A DNA stretch of 22,018 bases, from the NCBI GenBank assembly GCA_034437275.1, contig DAOTUD010000195.1:1-22018 (forward strand), read 5' to 3'. Position numbers and translations under genes: made by a program. The stretch is from TC-15 sp034437275 (GTDB lineage Bacteria > Chloroflexota > Anaerolineae > Aggregatilineales > Aggregatilineaceae). Shown piece by piece: positions 6,840-13,116 of this stretch. Each line of letters begins with the position of its first letter. The first letter of the stretch is position 1. Below the pieces are notes generated by a model, which saw only the letters and a program-made list of their open reading frames with translations, ran no database searches and was not told the origin of the DNA.

Positions 6840-6873
6840 ACCCGCCCAGCCGGCGTCCGGCGGGTGTTTATTC
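6840..6873 (+). terminator. probable intrinsic terminator, with competing upstream hairpin
   Basis: ACCCGCC (6840-6846) and GGCGGGT (6859-6865) form a perfect 7-bp stem with a 12-nt loop, followed by GTTTATTC. It is placed 70 bp after the lipase-like gene. The same CCCGC (6841-6845) can also pair with GCGGG (6833-6837) across a 3-nt loop, which would prevent the terminator stem. Confidence 0.55.
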
Positions 6874-6935
6874 AAGGGGTGAGTATTCTAGAGATGTTGT
6901 ACGAGACGACGGTGGAAAGGCACGCATAACAGGAT

Positions 6936-7298
6936 TTAGTGAGGCCGGTATTGGTCGAGCATGTTCAACAGGTCGGGCACATTGACCGGCTTGACGATGA
7001 AGGCATCGCTGCCCACGTTTTCCGCCCAGCGCACATACTCTTGCAGGTCGTAGGCCGTGATCGCCACGATGGGCACATCCACCCCGCGCGCACGCAGCCC
7101 TTCGGTCAGTTCGAGGCCGGTCATGGCCCCGTCGCCGAAATCGATGTCGGTCAGGATCAGATCGGCATCCCCGGGCTGAACCGCGAACAGCGCTTCTTCA
7201 GCCGTGGTGTAGGTGGTGAGGGTGTCGTGTGCCATGCGAACCACGCGCTCCACTAATGCGACATTGGCGGGATCATCTTCGATATAGATGATGTGCAT
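6936..7298 (-). CDS. stand-alone response regulator receiver domain protein
   Basis: The product has 120 residues, a single CheY-like REC domain with no output domain. The acidic pocket is Glu7/Asp8/Asp9 (IYIEDDP), the phospho-acceptor is Asp51 (LILTDID), the switch Thr is Thr81 (AITAYD), and the conserved Lys is Lys103 (FIVKPVN). All are intact, so it should be phosphorylated by an unlinked histidine kinase and act through protein partners. The frame extends upstream to 7397. I chose ATG 7298 because AAAGGAG lies 8 bases before it (plus-strand 7307-7313) and the REC fold begins exactly there. It diverges from the XdhC-family gene across a 228-bp spacer that holds a LacI-type operator. No kinase is visible in the window. 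Confidence 0.88.
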   Translation of the reverse strand: MHIIYIEDDPANVALVERVVRMAHDTLTTYTTAEEALFAVQPGDADLILTDIDFGDGAMTGLELTEGLRARGVDVPIVAITAYDLQEYVRWAENVGSDAFIVKPVNVPDLLNMLDQYRPH

Positions 7299-7367
7299 CT
7301 CCAGCTCTCCTTTGGATGTGCAGTTAGTAATGGATGCAACACATTTTTCCTTCATCAACCACCTTAC

Positions 7368-7376
7368 GTTATAGCA
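7368..7376 (-). promoter_or_regulatory. extended -10 promoter for the receiver gene
   Basis: On the minus strand, TGC followed by TATAAC forms an extended -10 with a 5/6 hexamer. The -35 region is weak. The predicted leader is about 63 nt. The CelR-like palindrome lies about 60 bp upstream of the expected start. Confidence 0.45.
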
Positions 7377-7420
7377 GAACACAAACCCGAAGGCCATAGG
7401 TAAAAGGTACAGACCGAAGC

Positions 7421-7434
7421 TGGGAGCGCTCCCA
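7421..7434. promoter_or_regulatory. CelR/LacI-family operator palindrome
   Basis: TGGGAGCGCTCCCA is a perfect 14-bp palindrome with the central CG typical of LacI-family operators. From established knowledge it is the same sequence as the operator of CelR, the cellulase repressor of Thermobifida fusca. It sits between divergent genes, 93 bp before the XdhC-family start and 123 bp before the receiver start. A TATACT (7448-7453) about 14 bp downstream would put the operator over the -35 region of a plus-strand promoter. No LacI-family regulator gene is in the window. Confidence 0.65.
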
Positions 7435-7526
7435 CAACATAATCCAGTATACTATAGGTTGTCAGAATTCAGGTTAAAACGTTGTTAGAACATATTTAAG
7501 CAGCGATCGCAAAGGACATTAGGGCT

Positions 7527-8579
7527 ATGCCACATGCTTTAATCACCCAGGGCCGCGCCTGGCTGGACGCCGGGCTGCCGGTCGCCATGGCCACCATCGT
7601 TCGCATTCACGGCTCATCGAGCCAGCCCCTCGGCGCGCGCATGCTCATGACGACCGGCAACCGTTTCATGGGGGCGGTCAGCGGCGGCTGCGTGGAGACG
7701 GACGTGTATCACCACGCCCAGGATGTGCTGGCCAGCGGCGCGGCGCGGATGCTGCACTACGAACACGTCGCTAATCCCGAGATTGAGATCGGCCTGAACT
7801 GCGACGGACAGATCGATGTGCTCCTGGAGCCGCTGGGGTGCGACCTCGCCGCGCAGTTGAGCGATCCGGCGCATGGTGTGCAGGTCACGCTGTGCGACCC
7901 CGGCCAGCCGGCGGCCCCGCGCGTCACGCACGCCCACGTCACGCCCACCGGCGACGCTGACCCGGTGCTGCCCCCTGCCGTGCGGCGCGATGCCCGGGCC
8001 GCGCTGCACGCCGACGATCACCCGCGCAGCGTCACGTACCCGGATGGCCGGGTGGCGCTGCTGGAGCCGGTGCTGCCCCCGCCCACGCTGCTGATCTTCG
8101 GGGCCGAGCAGATCGCGGTGCCGTTGGTGCGGATGGCGCGGGTGATGGGCTTCCGCACCGTCGTGACCGACGCGCGCCCGGCCTTTGCCACGCGCGAAAA
8201 ACATCCCGACGCGGACGAAGTGATCGCCGCGTGGCCGGACGACGTGGTCGCGCAGGTGCCGGTCGGCCCGCGTACCTACGTGGTATCGCTCAACCACGAA
8301 GCACGCTTCGAGGACGCCCTGCTGCGCGCGCTGGTGGCGGGATCCCCGCCGCGCTACATCGGCGCGATCGGGCAGCGGGTACGCCAGGACGAACGCCTGC
8401 AGCGCACCGCCGAAGCGGGACTCGACCTGTCCGCCCTGCCGCCGATTCACACGCCGGTCGGGCTGGACATTGGCGGCAAGTCCGCCGAGGAGATCACGCT
8501 CAGCATCCTGGCCGAGATGGTCGCGGTCAAGAACGGGCGCGGCGGCGGGATGCTGCTGGCCCGCGACACAGACGGGTGA
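7527..8579 (+). CDS. XdhC/CoxI family protein (molybdenum hydroxylase maturation)
   Basis: The product has 350 residues. The N-terminal XdhC_CoxI domain includes ATIVRIHGSSSQPLGARML (about 22-40), SGGCVE (52-57) and GLNCDGQ (89-95), with conserved Cys55 and Cys92. The C-terminal Rossmann-like XdhC_C domain starts at LLIFGAEQIAVPL (188-200). It ends with the family signature around PVGLDIGGKSAEEI (310-323) and ILAEMVAVKNGR. XdhC proteins bind molybdenum cofactor and support its sulfuration and insertion into xanthine dehydrogenase or CO dehydrogenase-type enzymes. The usual GAGHVA nucleotide loop reads FGAEQIA here, a divergence. AAAGGA (7511-7516) is the ribosome binding site. No molybdenum hydroxylase subunits or cofactor genes are adjacent, so its client enzyme must be encoded elsewhere. 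Confidence 0.88.
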   Translation: MPHALITQGRAWLDAGLPVAMATIVRIHGSSSQPLGARMLMTTGNRFMGAVSGGCVETDVYHHAQDVLASGAARMLHYEHVANPEIEIGLNCDGQIDVLLEPLGCDLAAQLSDPAHGVQVTLCDPGQPAAPRVTHAHVTPTGDADPVLPPAVRRDARAALHADDHPRSVTYPDGRVALLEPVLPPPTLLIFGAEQIAVPLVRMARVMGFRTVVTDARPAFATREKHPDADEVIAAWPDDVVAQVPVGPRTYVVSLNHEARFEDALLRALVAGSPPRYIGAIGQRVRQDERLQRTAEAGLDLSALPPIHTPVGLDIGGKSAEEITLSILAEMVAVKNGRGGGMLLARDTDG

Positions 8580-8648
8580 GGGGGGTGATGTGCATTTTTC
8601 GTGCGGCAGGGTCGGCGGAATCAAAAGCATTATGGGCGGGATGGTAGC

Positions 8649-8750
8649 TTTACCCCTCCCCCTGGTCCCCTCCGCGCGCGGAGAGGGGGAAAGCGACACG
8701 CGATCAAAGTCCCTCTCCGTTTACGGGGAGGGATTTAGGGAGGGGTAAAC
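8649..8750 (+). repeat. C/G-rich palindromic repeat, family B copy 1
   Basis: This 102-bp element starts TTTACCCCTCCC and ends GGGAGGGGTAAA, so its termini are inverted repeats. Inside are a CCTCCGCGCGCGGAGAGG palindrome and CCCTCTCCGTTTACGGGGAGGG, separated by GGGAAAGCGACACGCGATC. It lies in the gap after the XdhC-family gene. Related copies are at 11611 and 13142, with partial copies at 20, 12955 and 17529. Confidence 0.8.
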
Positions 8751-8758
8751 CGTTGGTA

Positions 8759-8800
8759 GAAAAGCCAGAAGCTAGCCTAAACCCTGAAGTGGCTTTTCTT
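8759..8800. terminator. possible bidirectional terminator hairpin
   Basis: GAAAAGCCA (8759-8767) and TGGCTTTTC (8790-8798) are perfect 9-bp inverted repeats with a 22-nt loop. The plus strand ends in TTTTCTT, and the minus strand would also end in a T-run. It lies between the family B repeat and the bL9 gene. The large loop lowers confidence. Confidence 0.4.
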
Positions 8801-8908
8801 CAGCGAGAATGATTCAAGCCCTGTTCGCGTGGTTTTTGACCCTGGAATCTGCCCTGCATTTGCGGTATGATAACGTTTCGCACAACCGGAATTTAAGGAA
8901 GGCCGTTG

Positions 8909-9559
8909 ATGAAAGTCATTCTTACAGAACGAGTCTACAAGCACGGCGTGGCCGGCGACGTGGTCGATGTGTCCGACGGGTTCGCGCGGAACTACTTGCT
9001 GCCGCAGGGCCTCGCCATCAAAGCCACCCCTGGCGCGCTGCGCCAGAACCAACACCTGATCGAGCAGGCCGAACAGCACCGCGAAGAACTCCAGCACCTG
9101 CTGGACGAGGTTTCGGCCCAGATTCACGGCGTCGAACTGCTCTTCGGCGTCAAGGCCGGGAAGAACAACAAACTTTACGGCTCGGTCACGACCCGCGACA
9201 TCGCCCAGGCGCTTGAGGAAAAGACCGGAGTCGACATCGACCGGCGGCGCATCAGCGAGCGTCCGCTGCGCGAGCTGGGCGTGCACGAAGTCCCGGTCCG
9301 CATGAGCGCGGACGTCTCGCCCGTGCTGCGCGTGGTGGTCGTCCGCGAGGAAGAAGTCGACGATTACCTGGCCGGGAAGCCCGTCGAAAGCCTTGACCAG
9401 GAAGCCGAAGACGAGGGCGAAGGTGAAGGTGAAGAAGACGCCGCCGAAGAAGGCGAAGCCGCCGCCGAGGCGAGCGCTGAAGCTGCCGAGGAGACGGCAG
9501 ACACCGCTGAAGCTGAAGAAGAAGCCGCAGCGGGCGAAGGCGAACCGGCGGACGACTAG
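8909..9559 (+). CDS. rplI: 50S ribosomal protein bL9 with long acidic C-terminal tail
   Basis: The product binds 23S rRNA in the large ribosomal subunit. MKVILTERVYKHG and the GDVVDVSDGFARNYLLPQG block (about 16-34) are the bL9 N-terminal rRNA-binding signature. A connecting helix spans about 42-75, and the C-terminal domain runs to about 155 with KLYGSVTTRDIA. The typical length is near 150; this protein has 216 residues. The extra segment, about 159-216, is almost entirely Glu, Ala, Asp and Gly. ATG 8909 follows AAGGAAGG (8895-8902) with a 6-nt gap; a TTG one codon earlier is also open but less likely. The usual rpsF-ssb-rpsR partners are not adjacent. A TATGAT at 8866-8871 may be its -10, but no good -35 is seen. 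A small Cys-rich gene follows after 20 bp. Confidence 0.95.
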   Translation: MKVILTERVYKHGVAGDVVDVSDGFARNYLLPQGLAIKATPGALRQNQHLIEQAEQHREELQHLLDEVSAQIHGVELLFGVKAGKNNKLYGSVTTRDIAQALEEKTGVDIDRRRISERPLRELGVHEVPVRMSADVSPVLRVVVVREEEVDDYLAGKPVESLDQEAEDEGEGEGEEDAAEEGEAAAEASAEAAEETADTAEAEEEAAAGEGEPADD

Positions 9560-9579
9560 CCGGCGCACACCTCACGCGC

Positions 9580-9903
9580 ATGACAACCAAACACAACGGC
9601 CCTCACGCGGTGATCGCGTACGTGGCCCGGCACATGGCCTGTACGTCTTGTGGCGCATCCTATCGCCAGGAGACGGTGCAGGTCGTGCTGCATGAGGATG
9701 CGTGCTGGGTGCTGATGGCGACCTGCCCGGCCTGCGACGCCGCGCGGGCCATCACCGCCTTCGACCACCCCCCGTACGCCCAGTTGCAGGCGCAGCCCGT
9801 GCCCCCGATCACGGTCGGCCCCATCACGCGCGCCACCGTGCAGCACTGGGCGGCGTATCTGGACGGCTTCGCGGGCGATATCTACGATCTGTTCGCCGGG
9901 TGA
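9580..9903 (+). CDS. small Cys-rich, zinc-ribbon-like protein of unknown function
   Basis: The product has 107 residues. CTSCGASY (Cys21, Cys24) and CPACD (Cys49, Cys52) form two CxxC knuckles about 25 residues apart, suggesting a structural zinc ribbon; Cys42 is additional. The remainder is an uncharacterised, probably soluble segment, with QHWAAYLDGFAGDIYDLF near the end. I do not recognise a family. It starts 20 bp after the bL9 stop and shares its strand, so cotranscription with rplI is likely. No strong Shine-Dalgarno is seen at ATG 9580. A later ATG at 9634 would retain both CxxC knuckles. A terminator hairpin follows at 9931. Confidence 0.7.
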   Translation: MTTKHNGPHAVIAYVARHMACTSCGASYRQETVQVVLHEDACWVLMATCPACDAARAITAFDHPPYAQLQAQPVPPITVGPITRATVQHWAAYLDGFAGDIYDLFAG

Positions 9904-9917
9904 CTGCGCGCGAGTAC

Positions 9918-9946
9918 TTTCCAACCACCGGATCGGGTGTTAAAAT
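9918..9946 (+). promoter_or_regulatory. promoter of the RodZ-like gene
   Basis: TTTCCA (9918-9923), a 17-bp spacer and TAAAAT (9941-9946) are present, with TG at 9938-9939 forming an extended -10. The -10 hexamer lies in the loop of the terminator hairpin at 9934-9953. The transcript would start near 9953, leaving a leader of about 48 nt. Confidence 0.55.
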
Positions 9947-9965
9947 GCACCCGGTTTTTGTTTTT
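9931..9965 (+). terminator. intrinsic terminator of the bL9 operon
   Basis: CGGGTG (9934-9939) pairs with CACCCG (9948-9953) across an 8-nt loop, and the stem is extendable outward by weak pairs. The downstream sequence is GTTTTTGTTTTT. It is located 30 bp after the Cys-rich gene, where the rplI transcript should end. Confidence 0.7.
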
Positions 9966-10000
9966 CCATTTCGAGTGAGGTTGTAGAGTCAGTCCAAACT

Positions 10001-11356
10001 ATGAAAGACGCCAAAGCGCTGGGACAACGCTTGCGCGACGCGCGCCAAGCCCAAGACATGAACCTCGACGAGGCCGAACGCCTGACCCGCATCCGCGCCA
10101 AATTCCTGGACGCCATCGAACGCGGCGACTATACCGGCATGACGCCCGTGCAGGCGCGCGGCTTCCTGCGCAACTACGCGCGCGTGTTGGGGCTGGACCT
10201 GGAACTGCTGCTGACCGAACTCGACGCGCAGCGCAGCCGCCCCCGCCGCCGCTGGCTGCCCTGGCGACGCCGCCGCCCGGACGACGCTGCCCCGATCCTG
10301 TCGCCGCTGCGGCGCTCACAAACGCTGAACCGCGTCGTGCCCCAGCAGCAAGCCACGCCCCCGCCCCCACCCCGCCGCCGGCGCAGCATGGCCCGGCCCT
10401 TGCGCGGCGTGCTGATCCTGATGCTGGTCGTGGGGCTGCTGGGCGTTGGGGGATTGGGGTTGGTCGCGCTGGTCGATGAACTGGACGACTCCGGCGATCC
10501 GCAGGTGCAAACCGGCAGCGAGACGCCGGACCGCACCCCGGACACGCCGCCCGCCGATGTGACCACGCCGACCACCGGCGACACGCCGCCCATCCCGCCC
10601 GGGGATGGGGATGGCGACGCCCCGGCCATGGCCGACACGCTCCCGGCGGAAACGCCCACGCCCGAACCGCTGGACCTGACCGGCAGCGAGATCAAGGTCA
10701 CCATTACCGTCACGCAGCGCACCTGGCTGCAAGTGACCACCGACGGCGACGTGCAGCAGGAAGGGCTGGCCGAGCCGGGCGACACCGCGATCTTCACCGG
10801 GGCCAGTGTGCGCATCCGCGCCAGCAATGCCGCCGGGCTGCGGTTGGTGGTCAACAACCAGCCGCGCGGCCCATTGGGCGGACGGGGTCAGCTCTACGAC
10901 GAAACATTCACGGTGGAGGGCACCCCACCCCCCGCTGGAGCCGTCCCACCGGGTGCCGGCACCTCCGATAATGGCTCAGCGTCGCCCGCCCCGGCGACGC
11001 TGCAATTTACACCGACGCTCGACAGCGGCGTGCCGACCGCCCTGGTGGACGCCTCCAACCTATCGCCGACCGTCATGCTCACGGCCACGCCGACCAGCAT
11101 CCCGGCCAGCGCGACACCCGCCCCCACGCTGACGGGCACCTTCGCGCGCCTGCCGACCTATACCCTCACGCCGAGCGTCACGCCCACGCCCCGCCCCACC
11201 GAGCCGCCCAGCCCAACGCCGACCGTGACGCCCTCACCGACGATCACGCTCTCACCCACGCCCACGCTGACCACCACGCCCAGCGGCACGCCCAGCCTGA
11301 CGCCGTTCCTGCCGCCGCGCAACACCTCCACGCCCACGCCCACCAAGCGCTGGTAA
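10001..11356 (+). CDS. RodZ-like helix-turn-helix membrane protein (DUF4115) with Thr/Pro-rich tail
   Basis: The product has 451 residues. An N-terminal Cro/CI-type helix-turn-helix (about 5-72) contains LGQRLRDARQAQDMNLDEA and FLRNYARVLGLD, as in the RodZ cytoplasmic domain. An Arg/Pro-rich linker leads to one transmembrane helix (about 135-157). A Pro/Thr linker follows, then a DUF4115-type beta domain (about 226-306, IKVTITVTQRTWLQV). The final 145 residues are low-complexity Thr/Pro/Ser repeats. RodZ links MreB to the elongasome in rod-shaped cells; whether this protein does so is inferred only from architecture. The tail is much longer than in classical RodZ and may span the wall. The ribosome binding site is weak, and the start is set by the HTH fold and the promoter upstream. 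No mreB or peptidoglycan genes are adjacent. Confidence 0.82.
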   Translation: MKDAKALGQRLRDARQAQDMNLDEAERLTRIRAKFLDAIERGDYTGMTPVQARGFLRNYARVLGLDLELLLTELDAQRSRPRRRWLPWRRRRPDDAAPILSPLRRSQTLNRVVPQQQATPPPPPRRRRSMARPLRGVLILMLVVGLLGVGGLGLVALVDELDDSGDPQVQTGSETPDRTPDTPPADVTTPTTGDTPPIPPGDGDGDAPAMADTLPAETPTPEPLDLTGSEIKVTITVTQRTWLQVTTDGDVQQEGLAEPGDTAIFTGASVRIRASNAAGLRLVVNNQPRGPLGGRGQLYDETFTVEGTPPPAGAVPPGAGTSDNGSASPAPATLQFTPTLDSGVPTALVDASNLSPTVMLTATPTSIPASATPAPTLTGTFARLPTYTLTPSVTPTPRPTEPPSPTPTVTPSPTITLSPTPTLTTTPSGTPSLTPFLPPRNTSTPTPTKRW

Positions 11357-11367
11357 ACAGCGGCCTG

Positions 11368-11487
11368 CTAGCCACCACTGCGCTCGAACTTCTGGAAGGC
11401 CACTGTTACCGATGACTGCGCCTGGCTGGACTGCACCGGCCATGCCAGCGCCAGCAGCGCCGCCAAAACGATTAGCCGTCTTTTCAT
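11368..11487 (-). CDS. 39-residue putative exported peptide
   Basis: The ORF encodes a peptide beginning MKRRLIVLAALLALAWPV and ending FQKFERSGG. It has a charged n-region (KRR), a hydrophobic core (about 5-17) and a plausible signal peptidase site after Ser-Gln-Ala (21-23), which would release a mature peptide of about 16 residues. A strong GGGAGGAA ribosome binding site lies just upstream of the ATG. Upstream on the same strand is an intrinsic-terminator-like hairpin (11507-11534). It converges with the RodZ-like gene, with 11 bp between stops. It could be a true secreted peptide, or the surviving 5' end of a longer exported protein gene that has been truncated. I recognise no family. Confidence 0.5.
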   Translation of the reverse strand: MKRRLIVLAALLALAWPVQSSQAQSSVTVAFQKFERSGG

Positions 11488-11506
11488 CAACCATTCCTCC
11501 CAACGC

Positions 11507-11534
11507 AAAAAGGGCACTGTTTGCACAAGTGCCC
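11507..11534 (-). terminator. terminator-like hairpin in the leader of the small exported peptide
   Basis: On the minus strand, GGGCACT and AGTGCCC form a perfect 7-bp stem with a 9-nt loop (plus-strand arms 11528-11534 and 11512-11518). The stem is followed by TTTTTGCG. It ends about 20 nt before the small ORF start and upstream of its ribosome binding site. This is either a terminator for transcription arriving from the acyl-ACP-reductase-like gene, or an attenuator. Confidence 0.55.
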
Positions 11535-11540
11535 CCCCAA

Positions 11541-11572
11541 CAATATCGTCCGAAACCTGCCGCGTGGCACGG
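11541..11572 (-). other. structured RNA leader hairpin candidate
   Basis: On the plus strand CCGA...TCGG encloses CC...GG and TGCC-GCGT-GGCA, giving a bulged hairpin of about ten pairs (roughly 11549-11577). It lies just upstream, in the minus-strand sense, of the terminator-like stem at 11507. I could not match the pair to a known riboswitch class. Confidence 0.3.
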
Positions 11573-11601
11573 GCTCGGTTGTGTTATTTATTAATAGGCC
11601 C

Positions 11602-11747
11602 TTATGCTAGTTTTACCCCTCCCCCTGGCCCCCTCCCCGCGCGCGGAGAGGGGGAAACAAACCGGGACCCAAAGTCCCTCTCCGTTCACGGGGAGGGATT
11701 TAGGGAGGGGTAAACCATCGACACACGCACCAGGATATCTAGCATAA
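11602..11747. repeat. family B repeat copy 2 nested in a 9-bp inverted repeat
   Basis: The inner element (11611-11714) starts TTTTACCCCTCCC and ends GGGAGGGGTAAA, as in the copy at 8649. It is bracketed by TTATGCTAG (11602-11610) and CTAGCATAA (11739-11747), perfect inverted arms that are not part of the shared repeat. It lies downstream of the minus-strand acyl-ACP-reductase-like gene. Confidence 0.75.
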
Positions 11748-11767
11748 CCCCCTACTAGCCACTGCGC

Positions 11768-12877
11768 TCAATCCCCTACCGCGTGGGCCGACGCATGGCG
11801 GCGCGCGGCATGGGCGCGCTGGCGCACCCGCGCGATGTGCTCCTCGGTGACGGCGCGCTCGAAGCTGCGGAAGCCGCTGAGCCGGAAGCCGTGCCGGTCG
11901 GCCATGGCGCCGATCTCCTCGACCTGCTCCAGGCTGATGTGCTTGCCGACGCTGTAGTCTGCGTAGCGCCCCTCCAGCGCCAGCGCCATCGTCTCGGCCA
12001 TGCACGCATAGGACTTGCCCGGCGGGAAGCCGAAATCGAACCCGAAATCGACCGGCCCCGGCACCTCGACCATGCCGCCCTCGATGACCAGCACGTCGTC
12101 GCGCACGTCGGCCACGCGGCGCGACACATCGCGCGGGCGGGCCACGTCGCACACCACCGCGCCGGGGCGCAGGTGCTGCGGCTTGATGATCGACGTGGTG
12201 GCGCTGGTGACGGTCAGGATCAGATCGGAGTCGTAAATGCTGGCGATATCGGTGCTGGTGGTGAGGTGCGCCCGGTGGCCTGCGCACCGTTCGCGCACCG
12301 CCGCCAACGCCGCAGGCCGCCGCCCGACCAGCGTCAGCTCCGGCACCTCGCGCGCCAGGATTTCGGCGCACACGCTGCCGATGACGCCCGTCGCGCCGAC
12401 AACCGACGCCTGCGCCTGGGCCAGCGTGATATCCATGCTGCGCGCGGCTTTGCGCACCGCCTCAATCGCCATATACACGGTGTAAGCGTCGCCGTTGGTG
12501 ACCGGAATCTCCAGCCGCCGGGCGATGGTCTCGCCCGCATCCCCAACCACCGACGTATACGCGCCCAGCCCCAACAGGCGCGCGCCGAGGTCCTCGGCTT
12601 TGTGCCCACACGCGACGATCTTCCGGTAGACGGCTTCCACCGGCAGCTTGAGCATGGTCTTGGGCGTGTACGGGGCGGCGATGAACCAGCCGGTCAGTTC
12701 CCTGCCGGTCGCCTCCGACCGAATGCCGGTGATCGCGGAGATGTACACCGGCGGGAAGAAGCGCGACAGGAAATTGATCTGCCCCTCGCTGAGCAAGCGC
12801 CCGACCCAGGGCCACTTGCGCGAGACGTCCTTCTTCGGATTAATGGGGTGGATGATAAAGGCAAATGTATCTTGCAC
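11768..12877 (-). CDS. acyl-ACP reductase-like (AAR-type) shikimate-dehydrogenase-fold protein
   Basis: The product has 369 residues. The Rossmann loop is VVGATGVIGSVC (159-170, GxxGxxG). Upstream, LGAYTSVV and VTNGDAYTVYMAIEAV correspond to LGGFTSII and TTGNTHTAYVICRQV of cyanobacterial long-chain acyl-ACP reductase. Near the C-terminus, SYACMAETMALALEG aligns with MFACFAEAMLLEFEG, so Cys292 matches the catalytic acyl-accepting cysteine. The N-terminal FAFIIHPINPKKDVSRK also follows the AAR start. Predicted reaction: NAD(P)H-dependent reduction of an acyl thioester to an aldehyde. Start is GTG 12877 with weak Shine-Dalgarno; the homologous N-terminus begins here. No aldehyde-deformylating oxygenase is in the window, so alkane synthesis is not supported. 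The comparison is from memory of the family, not an alignment run. Confidence 0.78.
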   Translation of the reverse strand: MQDTFAFIIHPINPKKDVSRKWPWVGRLLSEGQINFLSRFFPPVYISAITGIRSEATGRELTGWFIAAPYTPKTMLKLPVEAVYRKIVACGHKAEDLGARLLGLGAYTSVVGDAGETIARRLEIPVTNGDAYTVYMAIEAVRKAARSMDITLAQAQASVVGATGVIGSVCAEILAREVPELTLVGRRPAALAAVRERCAGHRAHLTTSTDIASIYDSDLILTVTSATTSIIKPQHLRPGAVVCDVARPRDVSRRVADVRDDVLVIEGGMVEVPGPVDFGFDFGFPPGKSYACMAETMALALEGRYADYSVGKHISLEQVEEIGAMADRHGFRLSGFRSFERAVTEEHIARVRQRAHAARRHASAHAVGD

Positions 12878-13116
12878 GACAGTCCATTTCTACCTTCAGG
12901 TCAATGTGTGATTTGCGAATTCTGAGCTACAGCGCAGGCGGTGCCGCCGGCCCGTTCCCCCTCTCCGCGCGCAGGGAGAGGTCAATCTGCCAACACGAAT
13001 CAGGCCCGGCATACCATAACAGCGCCACGCACGCGATGCACCGCTCAACAACAATTCTATCTTAATTGTACCTGAAAAGTGTAAAAAACCCTAGCGTCTT
13101 CTCGGGATGTTGGTCC
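12878..13116. other. gene-free spacer with repeat fragment
   Basis: No coding sequence is recognised. Positions 12955-12982 (CCCCCTCTCCGCGCGCAGGGAGAG) resemble the inner palindrome of family B repeats. ACAATT (13051-13056) and AATTGT (13064-13069) form a small inverted repeat in a notably AT-rich stretch (13040-13100). The promoter of the AAR-like gene should lie here; minus-strand TACAAT and TAGAAT near 13050-13070 are candidates without a convincing -35. Confidence 0.4.

Noticed and set aside
7614..8699. 361-codon open frame on the minus strand
   Set aside because: It is antisense to the XdhC-family gene and runs into a repeat, with an Arg/Gln/His-rich shadow composition.
11783..12925. 380-codon open frame on the plus strand
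   Set aside because: It is antisense to the acyl-ACP-reductase-like gene, whose Rossmann and cysteine motifs are unambiguous.
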